DNA of 64,000 bases from Euclidia mi (lineage: Eukaryota; Arthropoda; Insecta; Lepidoptera; Erebidae), in contig OX123191.2 of the NCBI GenBank assembly GCA_944739405.2, positions 414,830 through 478,829 on the forward strand, given 5' to 3'. This document shows, piece by piece, positions 17,810-27,806 of the stretch. The position numbers were made by a program, and so were the translations under genes. The notes beneath the pieces were generated by a model. It made no database searches, was not told the origin of the DNA, and saw only the letters and a list, made by a program, of their open reading frames with translations. Position 1 is the first letter of the stretch, and each line of letters starts with the position of its first letter.

Positions 17810-20800
17810 TTACGGTGGTCGGAGGTCGTCTCTTGTACGGCGTCCCCGACGCCCGGACCTACGGTTAGGGAGAGGGCGATGTATTTCCCTCTCCCGCTCC
17901 GCCGCCTCCTTGCTCAGCATGACTGCTTCGCAGAAGGAGGCGACGGCGTTCCAGGACCTCTCACTCCGGACCATAGACAGAACTACGGCCGGGAGCGAGA
18001 GGGTAACCGTATCGAGAGCCGCGACCAGATCACGGCGCTGCGATGCCCAGGCTGGGCACTCCGCCAATGTATGCAGCGCCGTGTCTTCTACGGGGTCGCG
18101 GCTGCTGCCACAATGGTGGCATCCGGGCGTTTCCTCCCGGCCTATCCTCCACAAATACCGGCCAAAACAACCATGGCCGGTGAGGATTTGTGTCAGCCGG
18201 AAGGTGAGGACGCCGTGACGTCTCTCCGACCACTCTTCAACCACGGGACTTACCGCCACTATCGTGGCGTGCCCGGCGCTGGGGTGCACAAGTCTGCTCT
18301 TCCACTCCGCCACTAGGATCTGGCGGAGCTCCGACCGACGCGCCTCGATGTCACGGTGCGCCGGTCTCTCGCCCTGCTCCAGAGCTTGCTGGCGCCATGT
18401 ATAGAGTGACGCCAGCAGCTCAGCTTCCAGATCCCAGGGCGGTGATCCGGCTAGGAGGCTCGCTGTCTCGAAGGAGACCGTGCGGTAGCCTCGTATTAAC
18501 CTGACGGCCATGGCGCGCTGCGGTGCGCGAAGCGCCGTGATATTGTGGGCCGTCAGGTCATGTGCCCATATCGGGGCCCCGTAAAGGGCCATGGACCGCA
18601 CGACTCCTTCGTAGAGCCTCCGGCAGGAGGCGGTTGGCCCCCCCAGATTGGGCAGCAGTCGCGATAATCCTGCCGCTGCCCCTAGAAGTTTGGGGGCCAA
18701 GCGTCCAAAGTGCTCACGGAAATCCCATCGGCTATCGAGTACGAGCCCCAGGTATTTTAGGCTCGTCCCAATGCCGATGCGGACCCCTCCTACCATAATG
18801 TGGGCCCCTGCGGGTGGCCGTTTCCGAGGCCCGTGGAAACAAATGGCCTCGGATTTAGACAGGGCCACCTCTAGGCCCAAACGCCGGATCCTACCAACGA
18901 CTTGTGCGACCCCAGCGGTCGCCCTTATAGCCGCCGCCCGGTACGTCTTATCACTCGCAGTGACGAGGGTGTCGTCGGCGTAACAAGTGACACCCACGCC
19001 AGGGAGGAGCGTACCGCGCAGCACCCAGTCGTAGCCGATGTTCCACAGAAGGGGGCCGAGGACCGACCCCTGTGGAACACCGCACGACATGACTCGCCGA
19101 CTAATACCGAGATGACTCGGGTAGATAATATTTCTCTCACTTAAATAATCCCCGACTATACGGCGGAGGTATGGAGGCACTCGATGGTAGGTGAGTGCCT
19201 CTCGAATACAACTCCAGGGCAGGGTGTTGAAAGCATTGGCGATGTCAAGAGACACCGCCAAGACCACCCCGCCCCGGGAAACCTGTTCCTCCGCCAGACT
19301 CCTCACTGACCTGATAGCCTCTATTGTTGAGCGCCCTCGGCGGAAACCAAACTGCACGTCCGCCAAATCCGGGCCCACCGTGGTAAGGTGGTGGACGAGG
19401 CGCTCCGCGATGATATACTCGAAGATCTTCGCGACCTCGTCCAACAACACTATGGGCCGATAGGCGGACGGGCTGTCCGCCGGGCGCCCTGCCTTTTTGA
19501 TGAGGACCAGCTTCCCCGTTTTCCAGACTCGTGGAAACTGGCCCCCCTCAAGGCACGCTGTGAGGAGTCTCCCTAGTCGGGGTCCGAGCTCCTCCATTGC
19601 CAGGACCCACGCTCGGCCAGGAATGCCGTCGGGTCCTGGGGCGGTGTTTTTTATCCTCAACACCGCCGCTCGGAGTTCTACCCGAGTCACCTCGGGAACG
19701 TCGTCGTCTATGTCCGCGTTGGCTGCCGCGGAAGGCGGCGCCGTCATGGGCGGAGGGATATGTTCCGCCCGCGACGGGAACAGAGCGGCCACAACTTCTT
19801 CCACCAGCTCTGGCCGGAGACTTTCCGTTAGAGGGGGCGCCCAGGAACGTAGCTTGTTCCTGACCATTAAATATGGGCGCCCCCACGGATCTTCATTTAG
19901 CGTCTCCAGCAGTTCCTGGCGGGCGTCTTGCTTGGCCCGCCAGATAGCTTCCTTCAAGTTGCTCTTGGCCGCTCTGTATGCCTCGTACAATTCCGCCTCC
20001 CGGGCAATGGAATCGGGAGGGCGGCGACGCCTCCTGCGAAACCGGGCGTACTGGCGGCGCGCTGCGACGCAGATTCGCCGCAACTGCGCGATGGTGTCGT
20101 TCCACCAGTACACCCGGCGTGGCCCAGACGTGTTACGGACTCTAGGCATCGCCGCATCGCAAACTTGCGTCATTGCCCCCCTGAACCAATCCGCCTCCAT
20201 ATTGATATCGTCAGGCCTGGAAGGTGTTGATACCCAGGCCTGAACTATGGAGGCTTCCAGGAGGGCCTCCCGATTCAGCCTTTTTAAGGCCCAACGCGGA
20301 CCGCCCTCAATCGGGCCTCTTCGGACTGGGGCGTCGGAGTTGACTGTTTCGGCGGAGACGTCGAACCGAATGTAACGATGGTCCGACAACGTCTCCACCT
20401 CCTCGACGACGCGCCAGTCTCGGATACGGCGTGCTAGTGCGGGGCTCGCGAATGAAACGTCCACAATGGAACCGCCCCGCTGACGCACGCACGTATGCAC
20501 TGACCCCTGATTGAGGACGAGCAGGCCGTTCTCAACGGCCCACTGCTCCAGCAGTTCGCCTCTAGCGTCTGTGGCCGGAGAACCCCAAGCCGTAGACTTG
20601 GCGTTGAGGTCCCCGGCGAAGAGCACGACGCGAGGACGGCTGCGAGCGACGACGACGTTCAATTCGAGGAGATACTCCTCGAAGTCGGCGAGGGAACGGT
20701 TGGGTGAGAAGTAGCCACCCACCACAACCGTATCCTTTACGAGTGCTGCGACGCAGCCCCGCCCTCGGTAGATGTTCTCGAAGGACGGGGTGCGGGCGGC

Positions 20801-20986
20801 GGCTAACGAAATTAGCGCCACCGAGCCGCTGAGGTCCCCCACCCAATCGTCACGGGGGGGGATAAAATACGGCTCGGCGACGAGGGCGACGTTGATGGAC
20901 CACTGCGCCATGCTCTGGAGAAGAAGGTCCTGAGCTCTGGCGCAGTGGTTTATATTCGCCTGAATGAGGCGCAAAAGTGGAGCCAT
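17810..20986 (-). CDS. SART-like ORF2 (endonuclease/reverse transcriptase)
   Basis: A 1,058-residue protein beginning MAPLLRLIQANINHC. The start is fixed by the TAATG overlap with ORF1, the arrangement known in Bombyx SART1 to allow stop-start coupled translation. Domains: APE-type endonuclease (QAN; VAEPY; GDLNAKSTAWGSPATDARG; LSDHRYIRFD; ~1-215), a basic linker rich in Arg (YWWND..., RRRRRRPP; ~280-400), reverse transcriptase (SAYRPIVLLDE; FGFRRGRST ~544; SLDIANAFN; GVPQGSVLGP; CYADDT ~667; LKYLGLVLD), and a C-terminal CCHC (CHHCGSSRDP...HTLAEC, ~955-977) with a basic tail. No RNase H. Expected to nick the CCTAA strand and prime reverse transcription there; specificity is family knowledge consistent with the flanks. 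Confidence 0.95.
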   Translation of the reverse strand: MAPLLRLIQANINHCARAQDLLLQSMAQWSINVALVAEPYFIPPRDDWVGDLSGSVALISLAAARTPSFENIYRGRGCVAALVKDTVVVGGYFSPNRSLADFEEYLLELNVVVARSRPRVVLFAGDLNAKSTAWGSPATDARGELLEQWAVENGLLVLNQGSVHTCVRQRGGSIVDVSFASPALARRIRDWRVVEEVETLSDHRYIRFDVSAETVNSDAPVRRGPIEGGPRWALKRLNREALLEASIVQAWVSTPSRPDDINMEADWFRGAMTQVCDAAMPRVRNTSGPRRVYWWNDTIAQLRRICVAARRQYARFRRRRRRPPDSIAREAELYEAYRAAKSNLKEAIWRAKQDARQELLETLNEDPWGRPYLMVRNKLRSWAPPLTESLRPELVEEVVAALFPSRAEHIPPPMTAPPSAAANADIDDDVPEVTRVELRAAVLRIKNTAPGPDGIPGRAWVLAMEELGPRLGRLLTACLEGGQFPRVWKTGKLVLIKKAGRPADSPSAYRPIVLLDEVAKIFEYIIAERLVHHLTTVGPDLADVQFGFRRGRSTIEAIRSVRSLAEEQVSRGGVVLAVSLDIANAFNTLPWSCIREALTYHRVPPYLRRIVGDYLSERNIIYPSHLGISRRVMSCGVPQGSVLGPLLWNIGYDWVLRGTLLPGVGVTCYADDTLVTASDKTYRAAAIRATAGVAQVVGRIRRLGLEVALSKSEAICFHGPRKRPPAGAHIMVGGVRIGIGTSLKYLGLVLDSRWDFREHFGRLAPKLLGAAAGLSRLLPNLGGPTASCRRLYEGVVRSMALYGAPIWAHDLTAHNITALRAPQRAMAVRLIRGYRTVSFETASLLAGSPPWDLEAELLASLYTWRQQALEQGERPAHRDIEARRSELRQILVAEWKSRLVHPSAGHATIVAVSPVVEEWSERRHGVLTFRLTQILTGHGCFGRYLWRIGREETPGCHHCGSSRDPVEDTALHTLAECPAWASQRRDLVAALDTVTLSLPAVVLSMVRSERSWNAVASFCEAVMLSKEAAEREREIHRPLPNRRSGRRGRRTRDDLRPP

Positions 20987-20988
20987 TA
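20984..20988 (-). promoter_or_regulatory. TAATG stop-start junction between SART ORF1 and ORF2
   Basis: The ORF1 stop TAA (20988-20986) and ORF2 start ATG (20986-20984) share one base. SART-A has the same junction at 2349-2345. In Bombyx SART1 this UAAUG couples ORF2 translation to ORF1 termination. Confidence 0.9.
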
Positions 20989-23013
20989 TTCGTGGTCCAT
21001 TTGTGGCGTGTCGCCTGGCGCCTTATTCGCCACGGGAGTGGCGCCCTTGTTGGCCGATTGGCCATCTCTTGCTGCCTTCTTCTTTGTGGGTGCAGCGCAA
21101 CTTTTTGTGCCGGCCCTATGGTCGGCCGACTTGCCCGCCGCCGCACACAAAACGCAGTGCGGCGGGGCCTCACAACTAACGGCCAAATGGCCGGGCTGGC
21201 CGCATCTAAAGCAGCGGCCGCTGCAGTCTACCGCAGAGGTGCACTTTGCGCCAACGTGGCCACCGCTCAAACAGCGGAAGCACCTCTGCGGTTTCGGCTC
21301 CAGGAGCCGCACTTGCGCTGACACCCAGCCTACCAATACACGACGGCCATCGGCCAACTTTTTAGCCACAGCCACTGGGCAAGTTAGAATAGCTGTGCCC
21401 ATCCCAGCGCGGCCCGGGCGAATAGGACCGCACCTGATTTGATCCGGGGGACATTCCCCGGCCTTCGCGACGGCGGCAACCACTTCATCCGCAACTATCG
21501 AATCATCCAGGCCCCCGATCCGAACCTCGGCGCTCTTTTGGGGCCTGGTGATTTTTACGTCTTCCGCCGGCAGAAGTTGGCGGAGGCTCGAGGCTAGTGC
21601 ATCTGCCTGCTGGGCGCTACCGGCCCCGGGCACCTCGATGAGGCGGGCCCCGGTCTGTGTGATTTTACACCGGAGGCCCGTCGTTATTCCTAACTTGGTG
21701 GGGTCGATAGCCCCACGCGCCTTCTTTAATAGCTCCGCGTAGGTGGTCCCCCGCTCCAAGGCTGCTGGTTGCAGCGTAAGAACGACTGCTGTGGAGCTGG
21801 GGGTGCGGAGCTTCTTTGCCGCCTTTTTGGCCGCCTTTTTCTCTTTCCTCGTTGCCTTTCTTCTGGCCTTCGCCGCTTTCTGTTTGTCGCCGACGGTCTG
21901 CCAGCCGTCAGGTCGTGGAGCTGGAGGGGCTGAGGTCACTGGCACGCTGGTCTGCTGGGCAGCGGGAGCGGGCTGGGCCTTCTTCTGCCCCCTCTTCCTG
22001 CCCTTTGGGGCGTTAGATGCCGCGGCTATATTCGGCGCCGTGGTCGTGGCCTGTCGTGTTGCAGCCGCTACATCCGCGTAGGAGGTTGACGGCTGCGGGG
22101 TCGGCTGTGGGGGCGGCTGAGGTTGTTGGGCCGCTTGTCGGCTCGCCGTAGGGGGCCTTATTAATAATTTGCCCTCCAGGGCGGAGAGGCTCTGCCTCAT
22201 CTGGGCCATCTCTCTGCGGAGGGCAGCCAAGTCCTCCGTGGCCTTGTCCGGCGCATTGCCCTCCGCGCGCCTCTGGAATGCGATACGAAGCTCCTCTTGT
22301 TCGCGCCTAAGGGACGCGATTTCAGTGGCGAGGCGTGCGTTCTCCGCCTGCAGCTTCTTTGTCTCCTCAGACGCTGTGCGGCTGAGGAGAGCATCCGCGA
22401 TCTCACTTATCGCGGCCACCGACTCCTTTAGGGACTTCTGACACGTCCCTTTAAGGCCCTTTGACTTTTTGGAGACCATAGTTATGGCCTCCAGGGCGCT
22501 TTTGAGGCGTGACCGCAGATCGGTGGCGGTAGCCTCATCCGGCTCGGTGGCGGAAGTCTCCGAGAGACGCGAGCTTCGTTCTGCGACCACTTTCTTCGTG
22601 GCCGCTTCGATGCACCTCTCTTCCTCCTCGTCGCGCTCGAGGAGCTTTGCGCGCCGCTTGGCGGCTGCGAGCTCCGCGCGAGCCTTGCCCAGGCCCACAA
22701 AGTGCCCGTGGGTGGGCGGTCGTCCACGGGTTTTGAAACCCCTCACTGTTAGTTTAGGTTTAGTGGGGGTTCCTTCATCGCTCGAAGCCGAGCCTGGCTC
22801 CGAGCGTGGGCGCTTGCGCAGTGCCCGACTTGGGCTTTCCGCGCTGCGCACGCTAATCATTGAGACTGTGGAGCTATCCGACTCGGACAGCTCCAACTGC
22901 TCCTTGAGCGATGTAACGCGCTCCGCGTTTGAACCCGCAATACTGGGCGTGCGGGTCGGTTCGTCAACCGACTTCGGTATGGGGGGGGTTTTTTGTAATA
23001 AAGAAACATCCAT
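20986..23013 (-). CDS. SART-like ORF1 (Gag-like RNA-binding protein)
   Basis: 675 residues from ATG 23013 (MDVSLLQK), the same length as SART-A ORF1. Most of the protein is nearly identical to that copy, but the first ~35 residues and the Pro/Ala-rich linker (ADVAAATRQ in place of AAAAAAPRQ) differ. Features: coiled-coil-like Glu/Arg segment around the middle, Lys/Ala-rich basic region, three C-terminal zinc knuckles. Its TAA stop overlaps the ORF2 ATG. Open upstream to a GTG, but the ATG aligns with the ORF1 start of SART-A. Confidence 0.92.
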   Translation of the reverse strand: MDVSLLQKTPPIPKSVDEPTRTPSIAGSNAERVTSLKEQLELSESDSSTVSMISVRSAESPSRALRKRPRSEPGSASSDEGTPTKPKLTVRGFKTRGRPPTHGHFVGLGKARAELAAAKRRAKLLERDEEEERCIEAATKKVVAERSSRLSETSATEPDEATATDLRSRLKSALEAITMVSKKSKGLKGTCQKSLKESVAAISEIADALLSRTASEETKKLQAENARLATEIASLRREQEELRIAFQRRAEGNAPDKATEDLAALRREMAQMRQSLSALEGKLLIRPPTASRQAAQQPQPPPQPTPQPSTSYADVAAATRQATTTAPNIAAASNAPKGRKRGQKKAQPAPAAQQTSVPVTSAPPAPRPDGWQTVGDKQKAAKARRKATRKEKKAAKKAAKKLRTPSSTAVVLTLQPAALERGTTYAELLKKARGAIDPTKLGITTGLRCKITQTGARLIEVPGAGSAQQADALASSLRQLLPAEDVKITRPQKSAEVRIGGLDDSIVADEVVAAVAKAGECPPDQIRCGPIRPGRAGMGTAILTCPVAVAKKLADGRRVLVGWVSAQVRLLEPKPQRCFRCLSGGHVGAKCTSAVDCSGRCFRCGQPGHLAVSCEAPPHCVLCAAAGKSADHRAGTKSCAAPTKKKAARDGQSANKGATPVANKAPGDTPQMDHE

Positions 23014-24410
23014 AATGAATCCCACGAGGGCGGGAGAAATAAAATGTCCACCCGGGCAGAGATCCCGCGATACCCGGGTAAGCCTAATACCTCAAGGGCG
23101 GCGGCTGGTGCCCTGAGGGGGCCGCACTAGGAACTGACCTCCCTGTCAGCCATGCATCCTCTCGCCGTGCGGCAGCAACTTAGGATTAGGGGATTTTTAT
23201 AGTGCTTACCTTGCACGCGGTCCGGGCGGTTAAGCCAAGACCCTCGGTCCCGTAGACAGCCGCGAGACGTGACCACAGACACTGCAAACTACGGGATTAC
23301 GAGATTGGGGTGACGGTGACAACGGGGCGGGGAGGGGGGGGAGAGATTGAAAGAAGGGAAAAGAGAGAAAAAACTAAAATATATAAAATAAAACAAAAAC
23401 AAAAGGTAAAATAAAAAGGTATAAAAGTAAAATAAAAAGAGAAAGTAAAACGTAAAATAAACAAAACAAAAACAAAACAAAACAAAAAAAATAAAATTTA
23501 AAATAAAAGGCGTCCGAAGACGGAAGAAGAAAGACAGCCCCGCTGTCTGCTTGGCGGTAGGGTGAGTACACACCAAGCCCGTCAATGTCCCGTCCCGTGT
23601 CCCCTCTGATGACCAGAGGAGTACCGGGAGGGACGTGAAGGCAGTGCCCAACGGGGACACTGCAAAGGAGCGGCGCCGCAAAAGGCGACACCGCCCGCCG
23701 ACCGTCCCCACGGGTGGAGTCCCGCGGAGACAAGCAGCGCAAGCGCCACTCTTTGGTAACTTTTTAGTGAGGTTTTCTCCCTCTTAGTCCGAAGACCCGC
23801 GGGCAGGAGGCCAAAAAGCCCCCTGCTAACGCGTTGACCGGACGGTGGCCGGAGTTCGACCATGCCCGCAACCCACAAAAGGCGTAGGAAGCGAGCCCGC
23901 CCGCCCAAGTGTCCCCGCAAGACCCCAAAAGGAGCCGTACGGGAACGGGGTGGAAGCGGGGTCCCGAAGGACCCCCAATTCCGGGTGATTTTTTAGTGAG
24001 CTTGTCTTGCTCGCAGCCCGAAGACCCGCGGGCAGGAGGCCAAAAAGCCCCCTGCTAACGCGTTTTGACCGAACGGTGGTCGGAGTTCGACCATGCCCGC
24101 AACCCACAAAAGGCGCAGGAAGCGAGCCCGCCCGCCCAAGTGTCCCCGCAAGACCCCAAAAGGAGCCGTACGGGAACGGGTGGAAGCGGGGCCCCGAAGG
24201 ACCCCCAATTCCGGGTAATTTTTTAGAGAGCTTGTCTTGCTCGCAGCCCGAAGACCCGCGGTCCCGAAAGAGTCGGGATTACGCGTTGGTAACCGGACGG
24301 TAGTCGGAGTTCGACCCACCGTCCGCCCACTGTCAGAATTAGCCGCGAGCAGCAGCTTGCTACTCGCGTTGCCCGGGGTGCACCACGCGGAGGTTTCTGA
24401 CACGCACCCC
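23014..24410 (-). promoter_or_regulatory. SART-C 5'UTR
   Basis: Same plan as in SART-A: conserved ORF1-proximal part, purine-rich plus strand (about 23320-23512, pyrimidine-rich in the RNA), a cgtc-cgaa-gacg hairpin motif near 23510, a divergent segment to about 23750, then 229-bp repeats and the 5' end. Confidence 0.7.
23764..24410 (-). repeat. 229-bp tandem repeats in SART-C 5'UTR
   Basis: cgaagacccg recurs at 23790, 24019 and 24249 (229 and 230 bp apart). Two full units plus a partial third ending in the element's 5' terminus, as in SART-A. Confidence 0.87.
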
Positions 24411-24419
24411 TGGGGAACC
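24411..24419. other. Junction between SART-C 5' end and SART-D 3' end
   Basis: Only tgggg plus aacc separates the two elements; aacc is all that remains of telomeric repeat. In SART-A the same 5' end joins a full CCTAA run. Confidence 0.8.
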
Positions 24420-25328
24420 TTTTTTTTTTTTTTTTTTTTTTTGTTCACAACGGTGGTAAAACTCTCCTTATGAGTCATCTCAACTCCGCCAACCCAGCCA
24501 TTAGAACGGCTAGGCTTGGGACTGGCGGAGGAGGTATGTGGAGGCTCTCCCCTAAAGGCGTTCGGGGCATACCCACTAAAAACCACCGCGGTGTCCCTAC
24601 GGGTCCCGTGTGTTGGCGGGGTCACGCGATTCGCGATTTGCATACTTTCTCGCGACCCCGCCCGGGATTGGCCCGCCGTTGGTGTTGGCGGGCCCCGTCT
24701 CGTTATGATCTCGCAATCATCCATCAAACTTCTTGCATACATCAAACTTCTGGCATCCATCACCTCACAAAGCTACTTGGGAGGCGGCGAGGACACGCGC
24801 CGCCTCCCGCCTTTTGGCGGACAGGGAGCAGCCCCAGCGCTCACCGTCCGCAGGCAATAAATTTACGGTGGTCGGAGGTCGTCCCTTGTTCGACGTCCCC
24901 GACGCCCGGACCTACGGTTGGGGAGAGGGCGATGTATTTCCCTCTCCCGCTCCGCCGCCTCCTTGCTCAGCATAACTGCTTCGCAGAAAGAGGCGACGGC
25001 GTTCCAAGACCTCTCACTCCGGACCATAGACAGAACTACGGCCGGGAGCGAGAGGGCAACCGTATTGAGAGCCGCGACCAGATCACGGCGCTGCGATGCC
25101 CAGGCTGGGCATTCCGCCAAAGTATGCAACGCCGTGTCTTCGACAGGGTCGCGGCTGCTGCCACAATGGTGGCATCCGGGCGTTTCCTCCCGGCCTATCC
25201 TCCACAAATACCTGCCAAAACAACCATGGCCGGTAAGGATTTGAGTCAACCGGAAGGTGAGGACGCCGTGACGTCTCTCCAACCACTCATCAACCACGGG
25301 ACTTACCGCCACTATCGTGGCGTGCCCG
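24420..25328 (-). mobile_element. SART-D: 5'-truncated SART-like element
   Basis: Poly(T) 24420-24442, 3'UTR 24443-24862, and the ORF2 C-terminus, ending at gtgcccg (25328) before aacctaacc. Same length (886 bp), same breakpoint and same short 3'UTR as SART-B, with few base differences between the two. Confidence 0.92.
24863..25328 (-). pseudogene. SART-like ORF2 C-terminal fragment
   Basis: Open fragment of about 155 codons with the C-terminal CCHC motif and basic tail, matching the SART-B fragment almost residue for residue. Lacks the catalytic domains because of the truncation. Confidence 0.9.
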
Positions 25329-25387
25329 AACCTAACCTAACCTAACCTAACCTAACCTAACCTAACCTAACCTAACCTAACCTAACC
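25329..25387 (+). repeat. Telomeric repeat (CCTAA)n
   Basis: About 12 CCTAA units between SART-D and the 5' end of TRAS-2. Confidence 0.96.
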
Positions 25388-26306
25388 GCGCTGAGTACGC
25401 CGAGCCCAAACTCGAGGGTTCGCGGCTTCTCCGTCGCGGAGCTATAACACGTTAAAAACGGTGTTTGACAGCTCGGCCGCCATTTTGAAAAACTTCAACT
25501 GGCCATAGCTCCGAGACGGTGCGCCTTAGGAGCTCCGGGTTTTCGCTCGGGGGCTCGGCGTGGCACGGTCTGCATGCCTGGCACATTTTCAGCCGTTTTC
25601 AGGGGTGAAAAATTTTTCAGGCTGAAAGCTGAAAATCCTTGTAGGTCTCGCCAGGCCCTTTCAGAAGAACCCAGGCACGGTGCCATTCGGAAGGATAGTC
25701 CGGGAGATACAGCGTTTTAACCTTCGGTTAACCTTTTAACCTAGGTTAGGCCGGATATTTTGAAGCGCTGTATCTCAGGGACCCTTTGGGCTAGGTGGGC
25801 CGTGTTTGGTGTCGTTTGGAAGGGCTTGAGGAGCCCTTTAACCCTACAACAGCCAATCGACTCTACATAGAGTTCCAAGGGTTTTTCGGTGTAGGGCTGT
25901 TGTTTTTCACTCCTGAACGACAAATTTTTTGGCCTGACAAAATAAGCGGCAGACTATCAGTTTGTTTGACGGTAGACTCATTAACTCTACCAATCACGAA
26001 AATCGTTGACTTAAATTTTGAATTTATATTGACTTGCCAAATAGAAATTAAGATAGCTGACTGTTTGACACAGCCTTCAGGCTTTATAGTCCTAAATAAG
26101 ACTAGTCCTTGAGACTATTTTAACGGCCCCTATTGGGCAAAAACTTGACTCTATTTTATAATTAATTATATTGTGTATTTGACTATTTCCTTATTGATCC
26201 TTATTGATCAAACGACGGCCTTATTGGGCAACATAACAAACGGACAAACAGGGAAGCGTTTAACTTTTACAAGCTTGTCCCTGTTCCTCCTACCGTAATT
26301 AGGAAA
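25388..26306 (+). promoter_or_regulatory. TRAS-2 5'UTR (shorter)
   Basis: Aligns with the distal half of the TRAS-1 5'UTR (shared gccgagcccaaactcgaggg near the start, tgggcta-gtgggccgtgtttggt after the hairpin, and paired 'ttattgggca' motifs before ORF1). Contains one conserved-stem hairpin at 25704-25776. Confidence 0.7.
25704..25776 (+). repeat. TRAS 5'UTR hairpin 3
   Basis: Arms gagatacagcg (25704-25714) and cgctgtatctc (25766-25776) pair perfectly. Compared with hairpin 2 one G-C pair has become A-T on both sides. The interior has small palindromes (ttaacc/ggttaa; aacctaggtt) unrelated to those of hairpins 1 and 2. Confidence 0.75.
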
Positions 26307-27806
26307 ATGAAGTCGATGTTCAGGACTCCTGACAAGCGGACGAGCATGGAGAGGGCGGTGTCGAAGACACCGGAGAAGACAGTTGACAAGCCCTCTGTCC
26401 GCCGGAGTATCGACAAAATTGAGGGGAGTCTGCCTAGGACCGGCTCCGCATCCCCCACCAATACCACCAGCACTATCACCACCACTACTGTTCCCATTAC
26501 CACAGCCATGGCATCGGGCACTGGGAAACTATCTGGACTGGCTCCGAAGACAACTAAGGTCGCAACAGCGCAAAAGTCTTCAACAACTAAGGCAGTGTCT
26601 TCGGAGCAAACATCTCCCCGAAAGACCTACCTGAGTCGCACGACGGAGGCGGCAGCGTGCGTCTCAAGGGCGAAAGGACAACTGGAGTTGTCCAAAAATA
26701 CAAAGCGCGAAATCGTGGAGGAGGTGAAGAAGGCCGTGGATAGACTAAACGTGTTGGTGAGGGAGGCGGAGGTGGAACTTAAGGAATTGCGCCGTACCAG
26801 GACCGATTTGGAACCATGCGCGCCAGCCAAAAAAGCGCCTAAAATATCAACGCCTACGCCAACCGTACCAAAAGCTGCCACAGAAACAGACATAGCAGCC
26901 AAACTCGAGCAGCATACACAGCTGCTGCTCGAAAACAGTAAAAAGTTAGACGAGCTGCAGGAGTCCCTTCGCGTCGCAGCAACAGCAAGACCAGAGGTTA
27001 CAAAACCCTCTTATGCGGAGGTAGCCGAGCGCCGGGCCCCCAAAAGGAACACCCTCCACTCCATCGTGGTCGCCTCGACTAATGAGGAGGAGTCTGGAGA
27101 GGAGGTGATGGAGAGGGTCCGGCAAGCGGTCGATGCCAAGGAGGGTTGGGTAAGAGTCGAGCGCGTACGTAAGGCAAAAGACCGGAAAATTATCATGGGT
27201 GTCTGTACGGAGGACGAGAGGCGAAAGCTCAAGGAAAGGCTTGCGGAGAGGGCAAAGGACCTCACTGTCGAGGAGGTGAAGAATAAGGACCCGATGCTGG
27301 TTCTTAAGGATGTCCTGAAAATCAACTCTGACGAGGATATCTTGAAGGCCCTTAGGAACCAGAACCGGGACGTTTTTCACGGCCTTGACAGTGGGGAAAC
27401 AAGGGCCACCGTGAAATACCGGAGGAGAGCACGGAATGCATTAACCGAGCACGTTGTGATCGGTGTGTCGCCAATAGTATGGCAGCGGGTGACACTGAAA
27501 GGGCACGTTCATATAGATCTACAGCGTGTCAGGGCGGAGGACCAGAGCCCCTTGGTCCAGTGCACCCGCTGTCTGGGTTATGGCCACGGACGCAGATTCT
27601 GCAGGGAGACGGCGGACAGCTGCAGCCACTGCGGAGGCCCCCACTTGAGGGCAGAATGCGCCGAACGGCTGGCTGGAGAGCCGCCGTGCTGCAGGAACTG
27701 TAAGAAAATTGGAATGGCGAACACCGAGCACAACGCGTTCAGCGATACATGTTTAACGCGGCGAAAATGGGACAAGTTAGCCAGGGACTCGGTTGCTTAC
27801 TGCTGA
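26307..27806 (+). CDS. TRAS-like ORF1 (Gag-like RNA-binding protein)
   Basis: 499 residues from ATG 26307 (MKSMFRTPDKRTS). Features in order: Ser/Thr/Pro-rich N-terminus with a Thr-rich run (~50-70), a Lys/Glu-rich helical region likely to form coiled coil (~115-235, e.g. KLDELQESL), a globular middle domain (PSYAEVAERR to VWQRV, ~235-400) and three C-terminal zinc knuckles (CTRCLGYGHGRRFC, CSHCGGPHLRAEC and CCRNC...C). Ends SVAYC with TGA at 27804-27806; ORF2 overlaps in the +1 frame. Expected to bind element RNA and assist telomere targeting. This intact copy shows where TRAS-1 ORF1 is broken. Confidence 0.92.
   Translation: MKSMFRTPDKRTSMERAVSKTPEKTVDKPSVRRSIDKIEGSLPRTGSASPTNTTSTITTTTVPITTAMASGTGKLSGLAPKTTKVATAQKSSTTKAVSSEQTSPRKTYLSRTTEAAACVSRAKGQLELSKNTKREIVEEVKKAVDRLNVLVREAEVELKELRRTRTDLEPCAPAKKAPKISTPTPTVPKAATETDIAAKLEQHTQLLLENSKKLDELQESLRVAATARPEVTKPSYAEVAERRAPKRNTLHSIVVASTNEEESGEEVMERVRQAVDAKEGWVRVERVRKAKDRKIIMGVCTEDERRKLKERLAERAKDLTVEEVKNKDPMLVLKDVLKINSDEDILKALRNQNRDVFHGLDSGETRATVKYRRRARNALTEHVVIGVSPIVWQRVTLKGHVHIDLQRVRAEDQSPLVQCTRCLGYGHGRRFCRETADSCSHCGGPHLRAECAERLAGEPPCCRNCKKIGMANTEHNAFSDTCLTRRKWDKLARDSVAYC

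Larger units (their letters stand above)
17366..24410 (-). mobile_element. SART-C: full-length SART-like retrotransposon
   Basis: Complete 7.0-kb element: poly(T) 17366-17385, 3'UTR 17386-17809, ORF2 17810-20986, ORF1 20986-23013, 5'UTR 23014-24410 with the same terminal GGGGTGCGTG as SART-A. Both ORFs are open with no visible lesion, making this the best candidate for an active copy in the window. Its 5' end joins SART-D through 'tgggg' plus 'aacc' instead of a telomeric run. Confidence 0.94.
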
